Assembly (NCBI GenBank): GCA_024704765.1
Contig: JAKMXF010000048.1
Coordinates: 1-43,688 of the forward strand
Reading direction: 5' to 3'
Source of the DNA: Oopsacas minuta
Taxonomy: Eukaryota; Porifera; Hexactinellida; Lyssacinosida; Leucopsacidae
DNA length: 43,688 nt
Both the position numbers and the translations under genes were made by a program. The notes beneath the pieces are model-generated. The model was not told the DNA's origin, did no database searches, and saw only the letters and a list, made by a program, of their open reading frames with translations. Positions 18,561 through 29,060 of the stretch are shown in pieces. Numbering within the stretch: position 1 is the first letter of the stretch; every line of letters begins with the position of its first letter.

Positions 18561-20029
18561 AGTATATTCCGCTATGCTCTGATATTCTAATATTTAGAGA
18601 AGTTATTCAGGACTCTAGGGTCCCAGCTCAAAAGTTCATCCTAGAAGCTAAGGTCCTTAGTATCCGTCCATGAATCCAGGACCTTAAATTTACTTGTCAA
18701 ATTTAACTATATACGAGCCTTTGGCTCGTTGCTTCGCGATGAACTCGGCGCATTGCGCCTCGAGGTATTCAACAGACAAACAAAAAGGACATCAACAATT
18801 AAGTTTTAATAATAATGATGTTGTTTACAATATTCAGATTCAGCATTGAGTATTATAATATAGATATATTAAAACAATGTAATTCACAAATATGCGTATA
18901 TGGCACACATATTATTGAAATATTTTGTAAAATCAACCCTATGGATCTGTTATTATTTGAAACGGTATTAAACTAGCTAAGAACGTGGAAGTGGACTTCA
19001 TGCTAATTTTGTGTTTGAATGGACTTTTGTTTGATTAATTATTCAATTTCAACCGTCTGAACTAATTCATAATGATTTTAATAGTAAAAATCAATATTAT
19101 TAAATCACAATTGTTGTATATTTGTTTGTCCGTTGTCAGTGAAAAGATTTACACTATTCAATTTTGAAATTGTTACATAACTATGGATTTATCGTGTTTA
19201 CCCAGAAAGTAAATAGAATTCAATAAAACTTCACTAAATATATCGAACACGCTGAAAGGATTTTCAAAATTTTGGGTTAATCATATGTATATTTATTGAA
19301 TATATCGTAAAATAATTGAATTATCAAAATATTTGTAGAGACTGAGTACGCTGAATCCGAATTTCGCATTTTACGTTTTTCATATCTAAATTTTGTTGTT
19401 TTTGTGAATTTATATAGTAAATAAATATAGTTAATATATATTTATTTATTCATTTTGCAATTTGTATACTTTGTCAAATCGAGGCACAAAGTGCCGAGTT
19501 ACATGTGAACACAGATTGTTCGCAAGGCGCGCAGCGCGAGCAAACGAAGCGGCTCGTCTGGACGAGATGACATCACCAGATCGGTATGCTTTTAGCCTGT
19601 TTCATTACAAAATATCAAAATGAAATTGACCAATATTAATCTATAACTATTAATATTATGATTAAATAATCATTAATGCATATAGTATACAACCAATTTC
19701 ACATACTTTGATATCGGGATACAGACTTATCGTGACAGAGACTTTTAGTGACAGAGACTTTTAGTGACAAGATAGGTATATTTATACACATGGATATAGG
19801 TAATACTTTTCTATTCAATAAGTGTTGTGGTTACAGAAACAAGAGTACAAATAACCTAAATTAAAGAATTTGAATCTTGAAAAGTAAAATGGTAAGAAAC
19901 TCCTCTTAAGAATTCAAACTTTGGTTTCAGCAAGTAATTTTGTAACAAATTTTGTAATGCCTTTTCTCTTTCTTCAATATATTTGCGTTTCGAAGGATTC
20001 CCCCACTTATATTAAACGCTTGTTTTACT
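18561..20029. other. Gene-free stretch with repeats
   Basis: No gene seen. It holds repeat family 1 copy 2 (18709-18950), a GC-rich hairpin-rich patch at 19475-19565 (GAGGCACAAAGTGCCGAG; GGCGCGCAGCGCG) and a 16-bp tandem repeat TGACAGAGACTTTTAG (2.4 copies, about 19732-19769). Confidence 0.55.
18709..18950 (+). repeat. Interspersed repeat family 1, copy 2
   Basis: Partner of 8274-8455 in the same orientation, with about 60 extra bases in the middle. Starts ACGAGCCTTTGGCTCGT and ends near ATTGAAATATTTTGTAAAAT. Confidence 0.7.
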
Positions 20030-20914
20030 TCAACCAACCCTTGTTCTCCATATAGAAGGATGGTGGCAGGACATGTGACAAGGAAATGAACGGTGCCATG
20101 CATTAACTACATTATTTGTTTTGGTAACCCATGCCGAACCATGAAGTGGTTGTTCCACATGTCCATTGAAAATATTGGTGAGGACATGAAGGGGGGAATT
20201 AGCGATATGCCTACCAATATAAGTAGCTTCAAAGTATATTGCCTGGTCGTAAGCTTCCACAGATAGTTGTAAGAAAAGACTATTGAAAAGTTCAAGTATG
20301 TCAGTAGAAATTGCAGACGCGAGTACAGGTAGCATTCGCACTTTTATTGCAAATTCTACATCTAGCATATATCTTTGCTGCTAGTCCTAATTGTTAATTG
20401 TTGAACTTTACGCCAGACATTTTACATAAATGAAAGAAACAGCCTTGAAGCTTTTTAGTTAGGAAGTATTGTGAAAATGCATTAATGGAGGCTATTGCAC
20501 AATCCACAATTAGATGTGTCGGGCAAGCGATTAGACATAAATCATGTACTTTGTTCCACATGTTTCCATATGTATATTCGGCCTAGTTTGCTAGCAATAC
20601 GTAGAGACATGGGAAATACGACCAGTGAATATCAGATCTGGCCCTCCTTTCATAGCATGTATCATGTACAGTTGATAAAACAAACTAGGCACGGTTTTAA
20701 AGGTGCTATCAGCTAACTAGGCAGTTGCAGATGAGAGTAAATCCACATTAGCTTGAGTTCCGAATATTACGATCCTCTGATTTCCACTTTGCGTGCCAGA
20801 ATCGTAGGGTATAATTGTTGGCCCTTTTATTTTAGTATAGCTTTCTGGTATCTCGAGATACTGTAGTGATAGTGGTTCAGGCGGAACGTTTTCGGCTATA
20901 TTTCTGTTCCTCAC
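20030..20914 (-). pseudogene. Mutator-like (MULE) transposase relic
   Basis: Read downstream on the minus strand: EIPESYTKIKG, YDSGTQSGNQRIVIFGTQANVDLL (20914-20717), then in other frames ADSTFKTVPSLFYQLYMIHA, a QGCFFHLCK-type segment, and FEATYIGRH, then VTKTNNVVNAWHRSF, CHHPSIW (to 20030). This is the order of blocks in the MULE family: the first catalytic D region DGTFKT, the CxFH block, the TYIG and RTNNxVExWHxxF blocks, then HPxIW. Several frame changes and stops separate them, and the first catalytic aspartate position reads ADS rather than DG. A dead element. No terminal inverted repeats were found. Confidence 0.75.
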
Positions 20915-21097
20915 TATTAATCCTTCAAGCTATGTATTTTGGGTGCATGTACAGCTCGGCATTCACAAGAAATTTGGGAAAGAATCAAAGAATCAAGTGA
21001 AAATTCGAAAAATGTGTACCATTTTTTGCAAATAATTGTCTAAAATTGCAATTTATACATTTAACACATTGAAATCCTGAATGGAAATCATTCCAAA

Positions 21098-21210
21098 ATC
21101 TCAGGAATTATCACAAAGGGTGGGTAAACATGACATGAGTACATGAGTGATTGTGAAGCAGCTTCCTGACGCGTAGCTAACTAATAAGTAAAATGGGGTA
21201 AGGTGGGCTG
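21098..21210 (+). repeat. Interspersed repeat family 2, copy 1
   Basis: Shares TCAGGAATTATCA-AAAG-GTGGGTA, TTGTGAAGCAGCTTCCTGA and CGTAGCTAACTA in order with 27536-27653. Confidence 0.7.
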
Positions 21211-21538
21211 TATCCCTAGGTGTGGAGCAATCTACTTTCTAGAAGCTAATTCGCGAGCGCATCATAAATGTCTATGATGACACCAGGGTCAGTATAATGT
21301 ACGGAAATATGGTCAGCGAGCCTGAGGACTTACCTTCCAGAACACAAAATTAGTAAGAATGATAAATTACACATTTGTGTTAAGAGCAACAGATAATGAA
21401 TTGAATAATTAAGTGAACTAACTCGAAATCATTGGGAAGGGGCAATAATTCCAATTTCATGGGCTTAGTCCCCGTAGCTACCATAACCTCGCCACTACAA
21501 GTACTGAAGCTTGGAGCTACAAATAGACATTAACTTAC

Positions 21539-21930
21539 CATCATAAACGGTACAATCTCAACAAGATCTAACATTACAGATTTTTCCTGAGCAGATCTAG
21601 TCTGTGCTGAGCTATGCATCAGAGCTAGTTTCTCATTTGAATAATTCAGAAATTTCTCCACTACAGAATGGAATAAATCCAAACTCTGAGAACAGATAAC
21701 TCGGAATTGACAGAGGCCATCTTTAGCAGAGATAGTCTTCCCGTGATCAACACAAAGCTGACAGAATTTGATTATCACTAAACTCTGTTCATTCACTTTA
21801 TCTCTGTGACGTTTATTCCAGAGAACATCGAATAGAACTTCTATAGCATCGCCGTATTTCTCTACTTCAATGAACTCACCTGTACGCTGTATAGCAGATT
21901 CAGGTTTACCAGAAACCCAGGTTTAGACAT
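21539..21930 (-). pseudogene. EIF3A: eIF3a exon 1, copy 2, frameshifted near the start
   Basis: Matches copy 1 (3221-3613) including the GTAAGT donor (complement of 21533-21538). Here the Gln codon that is a stop in copy 1 is intact, giving an open stretch from NEQSLVIIKFCQLC to SVMLDLVEIV. One A is missing near 21912 compared with copy 1, so the frame from ATG 21930 is lost. The two copies carry different lesions, so neither gave rise to the other's defect; both derive from an intact exon. Confidence 0.8.
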
Positions 21931-22381
21931 CTGAACTAAACTCAAGAGGTAATTACAAGTATAGTACAGTAGTCAAACTTGACATAAATTGATGGCAACC
22001 CTTGTATACATAATAGGGGCGCGTGAGCCAACTTTGTATAAGAAATAGCTTAACATTAATGAGGAGCGCTCACATCTCATTTCATTTTTGGCCAAACACT
22101 AATGTGTGTCTCCCTAAAGGACAGGAACTAATGATACCTAAAATATGTGGAATATCGTAACGAGCAATTAGAATAGCAATTTGACGTTAATCGCAAAACT
22201 AGAAATCGAGGGATAGTTCGGGCTTATAGCATCCTTTTAAAATGAAGGAATCCTCTATAAGAGGAGAAATACAACCGGGAATAATACAAAATATGAGAAG
22301 AGTATACTTTGTTCAAATGTAAAAATCAATTCAAAAGGAAACACAAACAAAGATATGAACACTAGTAAAATAGAAAAATTA

Positions 22382-23230
22382 TCAAAAAAAATTGAGATAA
22401 TGTTCACCCCAATCACAAACTACAATAACTCTTCCTCTGTTATCTACTGTAATACCGGTAGGATAACCTATAGATATCTTGTATATCAAATCAAATTGAG
22501 AGTTGAATATAGAAAGAGAGTTAGAATAATAATCTGTAATAAGAATATTGTTAGAATTGTCAATATAGAAATAATATGGACAATTCAGCTGTAATCCAAT
22601 TCCTCTAGAAATAATACTCTTATGTAGATTAAGATTATAGTTGTACAGATGAAGACAAAGATTAGATAGATCAAGAATATAAATGAATTCTTTTGTAAGT
22701 TTAACATCAAGAGGGTATTTGAGGTTTTCTTGTCCAAACTGTGTCTTGTAGGTAAGTTCCTTGGACAGTATCTGAATACGATGATTATGAGAATCACATA
22801 TGTATACCTCTCCGTTAGATTCATCAATTGTCAGACCACGAGGATAATCAAATTCCGATTCTCCTTTCCCAGGTTTCCCTATTATAGAAATAAACTTCCC
22901 ATTCACTTGATAATTCAGAATACAGTCGGTTCTTTGTGAAATAAGAATTCTATCTCTACATAAAGCTAACCCATCTGGATGATTCATCTTTCCTTCTCCT
23001 TCCTCATCTCCAAATTTAAACATAATCTTACCATTACAATCGAATACTTTCACACAATTATTCCCAGAATCTGCTACATAGATATCTCCTGTAGAAATAT
23101 CAATAGTCACTCCTCTAGGTCTTCTAAGATTTTCTAGTCCCTTTCCCCATGTACAAACACTGACTATAGGTTGTATCTTGCTCTTATAGTCTACAGAGAA
23201 TATTCTATCTAAAGTATTAGCTGTAGCCAT
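22382..23230 (-). CDS. NHL-repeat beta-propeller protein, paralogue F (282 aa)
   Basis: ATG 23230 (MATANTLDRIF); complete frame ending HYLNFF. Same single-propeller layout as A, B and D with almost identical framework. Loop variants are RRPR, SGNN, NHPD, RTD after SQ, SHNH after ICD, LSNL after ILD and NCPYYFY. It sits in segmental unit copy 2, upstream of an eIF3a pseudogene on the same strand. No intron, signal peptide or membrane segment. Probably a functional cytoplasmic binding protein; ligand unknown. Confidence 0.85.
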   Translation of the reverse strand: MATANTLDRIFSVDYKSKIQPIVSVCTWGKGLENLRRPRGVTIDISTGDIYVADSGNNCVKVFDCNGKIMFKFGDEEGEGKMNHPDGLALCRDRILISQRTDCILNYQVNGKFISIIGKPGKGESEFDYPRGLTIDESNGEVYICDSHNHRIQILSKELTYKTQFGQENLKYPLDVKLTKEFIYILDLSNLCLHLYNYNLNLHKSIISRGIGLQLNCPYYFYIDNSNNILITDYYSNSLSIFNSQFDLIYKISIGYPTGITVDNRGRVIVVCDWGEHYLNFF

Positions 23231-23400
23231 TAGTTCAGTTCTGTAACTAGAATAATGAAACAATTCAAATAATATAACTTATCTATTTGACTATAAGTAA
23301 TGAGCTCTAACTATAAATACAAATCAATACAGAGACCTATACAGAGAGATATCATATTTATATAATTAAAGGAATGTAAATATAATACAGTATGTTCTAC
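23231..23400 (-). promoter_or_regulatory. Conserved 5' flank of NHL paralogue F
   Basis: Same leader as for A, D and E. Similarity with the E flank extends further, to about 23420 (AATACAGTAT, TATGCTCTGATATTC). Confidence 0.5.
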
Positions 23401-23930
23401 TATGCTCTGATATTCTTATATTTAATTGTCAAAGTGTATGTCAGGACAAATTAGATCCGTCGCGGAATATTTTGCCAGGCCGTACAAACTAGCATGGCCA
23501 CCGAAAAAATCAAAAGGTCTGCGGCAGTTGGTATCGATGGGCCCTCTATACAAATTATATATATTTTGTATAGCTTAGTCGTCTAATTTCGGTAATAATA
23601 GAAGGGATTGATTGAAAGTGATTGTTATTATAGTTAAATTTAGTATATAACATTACCAATTAGACATTTACTAATACCTTTCTCGCTTTCAAACGAACTA
23701 TGGCTTTTATTACATCTAATATCGATCTCTCTAACTAGTTCAGACTAAATATTCAATCGATCTTGCGACATTGTACTCCTCAGATAATTCTGGACAGCTT
23801 GAGTTTGCTAAAATATCTTCACAATTTCCGGAACAGTGAGAATAATTTTATCAGGATTTCAATGTTACTAACTTCCATATCAACTGTAGCATTTCTTGCC
23901 TGGATGATTTATTACAAGTATCAATATGCG
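23401..23930. other. Gene-free stretch
   Basis: No gene seen. 23435-23485 (TTAGATCCGTCGCGGAATATT) matches 27464-27516 and is a third small interspersed repeat. Confidence 0.5.
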
Positions 23931-23934
23931 CTAA

Positions 23935-24310
23935 ATCTTGAACCAGATTGATGACATTAGGATGCAACGGAAGGATGAAACATATTTAATAGTTCCATCC
24001 ACTTCAGTTCTAATTTTCGGAGTTAATTTAAGTTCCAAAAGTTCTTTAAGTGCCTCTTTAATACCATTTAGGTTAGCTGCAAAATGTTTCAAACTGCTTA
24101 TTCTCTCTGACCACCTAGCCCCAGACGGAATATGTAGGGATTCGTTGTGGCATTGTTTTCGGATAATATCCCTTCTCTTAGTATATATAAGATTGAATTG
24201 AGCCAATTAAATTAATCGCTTCTTAACAACATTCTGCAGAATCGGTACAGCATAGATTCAAAGTGTGACAACCACAAGTTGATAAAATGGCGAATGATTC
24301 TCTTGAATTA
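23935..24310 (-). pseudogene. hAT transposase fragment (ZMYM1-like family)
   Basis: Minus-strand frames read CGCHTLNLCCTDSAECC, then GARWSERISSLKHF and IKEALKELLELKLTPKIRT, then YVSSFRCILMSSIWFKI. These are consecutive blocks of the large hAT transposase family often annotated as zinc finger MYM-type protein 1-like (DUF4371 region). Stops and a frame change separate the blocks. Neighbouring fragment 24670-24942 is the C-terminus of the same family but on the opposite strand. Confidence 0.75.
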
Positions 24311-24669
24311 TACACTTCAAAATCCATTCCTCCATGCCTGATGTAAGAGATTGCTGCTACCTCTATACAGGACCGTCAGGTTGACCAAAATAGTGGGGGG
24401 CCGTTGCAGTCACTACTCATTTTACGTTTAACAACACAAATTATACTTAATAGTAAAATGAATTTTATATCGAATTTAATGACTTTGTCAACAAATATGA
24501 CTTGTATAATTGAGAAATTCAGACTATAGCATATTTAGTCAATCCTTTAGTTTATTTCTATATTGATTAATGAATGAATCTATAATTGGGGTATTTCTTA
24601 ATTGAACAATAAGAGGGTTGGTGTGAATAATATATACAGAATGTGTTTCAATTCTAAATACAAACAGTC

Positions 24670-24942
24670 AAGTACTCTATTAGGCCTAACTTGGTATCTT
24701 TCCTCAAGCTTTACCTTCTTCTCCCTTGCACGTCATGTTCCACCGAACGAGGATTTAGCTGCTTAAGACGTATAAAAACCTATCTTCGCAGCACTATGAA
24801 GGAAGATAGATTGAATGCATGCGGTTTATGCAACATGCATACAGAAAGTTTGGACCAACTTGATATTGACACATTCACTGACGAATGGGTTAATAGGATT
24901 GAGGCCGGGATGGATCGATTGTGCTCAGTAAAGATTGTTTGA
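24670..24942 (+). pseudogene. hAT C-terminal dimerisation domain fragment
   Basis: The open frame SFLKLYLLLPCTSCSTERGF, then SCLRRIKTYLRSTMKEDRLN, ends with LDQLDIDTFTDEW. It is a textbook hAT family C-terminal dimerisation domain (LLLxxPxSxxxxERxFSxLxxIKxxxRxxMxxxRL). Only this last exon-sized piece survives. Confidence 0.85.
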
Positions 24943-26043
24943 AATTATTAAATCATATCAATAACTAATTGCTCATATTACAATCATTACAAATACATAA
25001 ATACCAATTTTTAAATCGGTTAAAAGTAGTAAGTATTACAATCATGTACCATACATATTTATTTGGAGTACATTGGATAAACTATTAAATTGGAATATTA
25101 AAATATCTTTCAAGTGAGCATAATATTTCAAAGAAATTGGGGGGGCAGCCCCTGACACCTCTGCCTCTATGTAAATTTCACATGAATACAATCTCTACAT
25201 CAAGGCTGGGGAGTCCAGAGACTTCAGAACCCCCTAAGGTACCCAAACTTGGCGCCGATGTAAATATAAGTAATCTGATAATTTAGAATTTCTCTTACTA
25301 GGTGTATACTGTTATCTATTGTTGTACCTATACTATAATCGTGTCTAAAATTTCTAAAACAGGTTCATAGTGATTACCTGTATGTACAATATATATTGAT
25401 CCATTAGCATTAGTAGAGTATCGAAATGTATACCAAATTGAGATTTATAATGATAAGTGGTAGGATTCTCTTTCGTATCAGTCTCAAGTTCAAATGTTCC
25501 TACGTTTCTAGCTGTCTTTCTGTTTTATCAGTCACTAAAGCGTTTAACCCTACTAAACTAGAACTGACTATTTCGGTTGAATACTCAACAGATAAAACAT
25601 TACAAAGTAATGTGAAGAGTCGATTAATTTCTCTCATAGTAATACTTCTCAAAATTGCAGCAAAAAAAGACATGCAGTATTAGTTGCTTTAGAGTTTTAT
25701 AGATTCTAAATGTTTTTGTCATGTTATGACTCAACTTATGCCTTTTATGAACAGAACACAAAAGAATAACAGTTAGGACATCCACCGATATTGCGACTGT
25801 ATTTACAATTCACAAACAACTCCCTGAATACCCTAAAATATTAATTTATTAAGTGCGACACATGTGCTATGAATCAATGCCTAACTCTAATCTATTTCCA
25901 CTCTCGTTATGAATATTTCTTTGTGTAGAACTTTGAATTTAAATACCATTTGTTAAGGAAGTGGGTTATCGCAGTTCCTTGGCCCGAACCTATCATTTCT
26001 GCTTCTGGGATAGATGTAATGTGGTAATCGGGATGTTGTAGAG
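24943..26043. other. Gene-free stretch
   Basis: Contains the probable 3' part of the hAT relic (run of G and CAGCCCCTGACACC around 25138-25160). A 25426-25683 reading frame has no recognisable family. Nothing else supported. Confidence 0.45.
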
Positions 26044-26331
26044 TTAAAGCATAATAATACATAGATTTGTGCAAAACTGAGGTTTACGGCTAATGGAACC
26101 TTTAGCATCCAGATGCAAAATTATATCTTTAGTTAAATATTTCAACACCTCTATCTGCCTCTTCATATATAGATGTATAATGAAGGGTTCCTTAACATAA
26201 TATTGAATGTAACCAGGTATTGGCATTTCACTCAATAAGTTACGATAATATTCTTGAGTCTTAGAAATATCTGTAATTATATAATTGGAAAATCTATTAG
26301 ATGATATAGCTTCAGTTTTTATCTGTCTCAA
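26044..26331 (-). pseudogene. Fragment of the uncharacterised transposon-like family also at 1-1784
   Basis: Frame contains YYRNLLSEMPIPGYIQYY, then KEPFIIHLYMKRQIEVLKYL and IILHLDAKGSISRKP. The first half matches the tail of the left-edge gene. The LHLDAKGSISRKP block resembles the LHxDATGxVxRKP block common to this multicopy family. The frame is open at both ends only by chance; no full gene is present. Confidence 0.55.
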
Positions 26332-29060
26332 TCATTCTTTAGACCTCATGTTAGAAAAATACCTCTACAATATTCCATTGAGCTACCTTGACAGTTGAAC
26401 TGTTCATGAAATATAATTGTGACAGATGTGTGCTAGAGACTTTCCCCATAAATTTTTCGAAAACTACCAGATATATGACGTGCATGTACAGTCTCTCCAT
26501 CAGAATGCTGCAAGGAGAGTGAATCACTTACTACATATTGTATTGTGATTGTATTCGTAGTTACAAACTCATCAAAACTAATTCAAATTTGTAACAATTA
26601 TAAAACTTACATTCAGCAGATGCTCAAAATAAGGGCGCATATATTTTGCAACTGGAAGACATTTTAATCCAATAATTGTTAAAAATTTAAGACACATGCT
26701 GGATATATTTTAGAAATTTATTGCTAAACACAGCTGTCTAATCTCTATTCAACCTTTCTCTACCTTGTAAATCGATAAAATGAATACTATCCCATTAACC
26801 AATCTCAAGAAGAAATTCACCATTGACGTTCGACTCTGGCGACATAAGAAATTCATCAGATTTATCAGATCACAGACTAATTGGTCATTAACTGCATTTG
26901 TAATAATATTGTTGCATTTGATAGGATCTTAATCTTTAAAATCCTCATCAACAGGAAGATGAGGAGTATTTTCAGGGCCAGGGGTTGGGGACAATCTGCG
27001 GAAATTTCTATTCCAGATATTCTAGCATTAATGCAATTAGTATAGACAGCTTTAAATGCCTCAATACTAATACATGAAAACTGGTTTCGCAATTTGACTA
27101 CCCAATGAATAAATGTACTCATCTCATCTTTGGTCAGAAGCAAGTACTTATTCTCAAACAAAATAGTTGATTTAGAACTATCCACATTAGCAACAAGGTT
27201 GTCTGATCAATGACTTGATGTTCATACTGACTTTGGAACTTTATTTTCGAATGAACAACACTACAAATTCAATAATTTCAAATTGCCAAAAATTTTTGTT
27301 AGAATTTCGCTTCCGATAACGGTAAAAGCTACAACCATGTATATTCTATAATTCATTGAGTAATTCATAATGAGTCAACTGAGATCCAACAGTTGATATT
27401 GCAAAATCTGTATGCGTTACTATTGTTATAATGGGTTATAATGTTTCATTAAATTTTGTGCTTAGTCGTATATGCCAATACGAATTAGATCAGTCGCGGA
27501 ATATTCTGTCATGCCAAACTGGAAATCTTTAGATAATCCCAGGAATGATCATAAAGTGTGGGTAGCAAGTAGGTATGACATCCGCACAGGAGTGCTTGTG
27601 AAGTAGCTTCCTGATGCGTAGCTAACTACCAAGTAAACAGGGGTAAGGTAAGCTTTTACTGTCAGAGTGTTCTGTAGCTTCTAGTTATGTTGCAATCTTG
27701 TTCCTAGAACCCAATTCCCTAGAGCTACTAAATCTCCAAGAGAGTTCAAAGGACCGTATAATGTAAGTCTCGAGAAAAGCAAATATAAGTTCATTAAAAT
27801 TGGGACGGCCGGGCTACCTCTTCCGACAAAGCGACAGCCAGGGTTACCAGATGTTCTTTATAAAATAGGACGTAATTTAGGCTAGTCCAGGTTATATCCA
27901 GAGTTAAACTGGGTGGGAGGTTAATCTAGGCTATTATACAGGGTTATTCTAACTATTCTGACCTGCAAATAAATTATTAGAAATAACTCAGACCATTCCA
28001 AAATACTATTGCGGTACCACTAAATCATGTAGGATTCTATTCAAATTCGATATGCTGAATCAATACCGCATAGGAACATAAAAAGTAGCAAGCGAATTAA
28101 GTTTCTCATAAAAGGGGAAGCTGAAGCAGCCAGATATACATTTTGGGTCGGAGATTTCCCCTCAGGTATGAATTTTCTAAAGTGAATATTTTTCACACCT
28201 TTTTAGTGATTAATCATATTTTCACACCTTTCTATGTAAATATAGAAGCAAGCTAGAGAAGAGGTTTCAACATCTTGTCAGGGGTAACTAGGCGCGTAGA
28301 GTCCGATGTTAGGAATTTCAGAGTCAGAAACTTACAAATTCGCATCTTTTTGCATATTATTCAAACTAATGCTAAGGATCTCGTTTTAACTGCTAGTGAC
28401 GTGTAATCAAGTATGTAGATTTCAATTTTGACATTGTCAAATCTATATCTAAATGATTTATCATATTTTTACACCTTTTTGCAAATATTTCAAGTTGATG
28501 TTAGAGTTTTTCGTTTCAAACTTAGACAAGGTGATTGTAGGATAATTACTCGGAATTTTATCCATATGATTAGAGAATAGAAGATGAAGACATTAAAGGG
28601 AACGAATAATATTGAATATCCTGAAATATTTATCAGATCCAGGAGTCAAAAATGAGTCGGGTCCTGTACATTGCGGCATTTCATGGGGGTAGGGGGGGAG
28701 TGTCCCCCTGAATAGAATAAAAATATACAACATGAGTGCACTACCAGTCTGTCGGCTGGACATTATTTCTTCTTATATTGTAATACTAAGTATTTAGGTA
28801 TAGTAGTACATTACATATCAGTCACAAATTGCTTTCTTCAAGTGTGACTACACAATAATAGTTTATAAAGTTATCAAGTTGAGAAATTTGGTAGAGAGAT
28901 TGAGTATTGGTTGATCACATGTAAAGGAAAAGGAAAATATTAATACTAACATTAGATGAGTTACATGGCCTACTTATTACTAAATAGAATGTTAATGTAT
29001 GAAGATACTGACGAGTAATTATTTAGTATGAAATATTGTGTGTTAGTCACACAACTCAGT
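26332..29060. other. Gene-poor stretch with repeats and one weak frame
   Basis: 26877-27185 (-) is a 102-codon frame (STFIHWVVKLRNQFSCISIE) whose other frame reads PTPGPENTPHLPVDEDF. It may be another piece of the family at 26044. 27536-27653 is repeat family 2 copy 2. 28175-28520 has several TTTTCACACCTTT-type words. A G/C run at 28690-28715 (GGGGGGGAGTGTCCCCCTG) looks like a transposon end. No other gene seen. Confidence 0.45.
27536..27653 (+). repeat. Interspersed repeat family 2, copy 2
   Basis: Same orientation and order of shared words as 21098-21210. Confidence 0.7.

Larger units (their letters stand above)
21410..23430 (-). repeat. Segmental unit, copy 2: eIF3a exon 1 pseudogene plus NHL gene
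   Basis: Direct-orientation partner of 3105-5100 with the same order of flank, eIF3a exon, spacer, NHL gene and 5' flank. Differences are mainly single bases and short indels. Confidence 0.85.

Noticed and set aside
22585..22939. Frames in other phases within NHL F, and the same at 4282-4636 and 11771-12125
   Set aside because: They recur only because the NHL DNA is conserved; they have no independent start context or domain.
25426..25683. 85-codon plus-strand frame
   Set aside because: No recognised family and strongly biased AT composition. Not reported as a gene.
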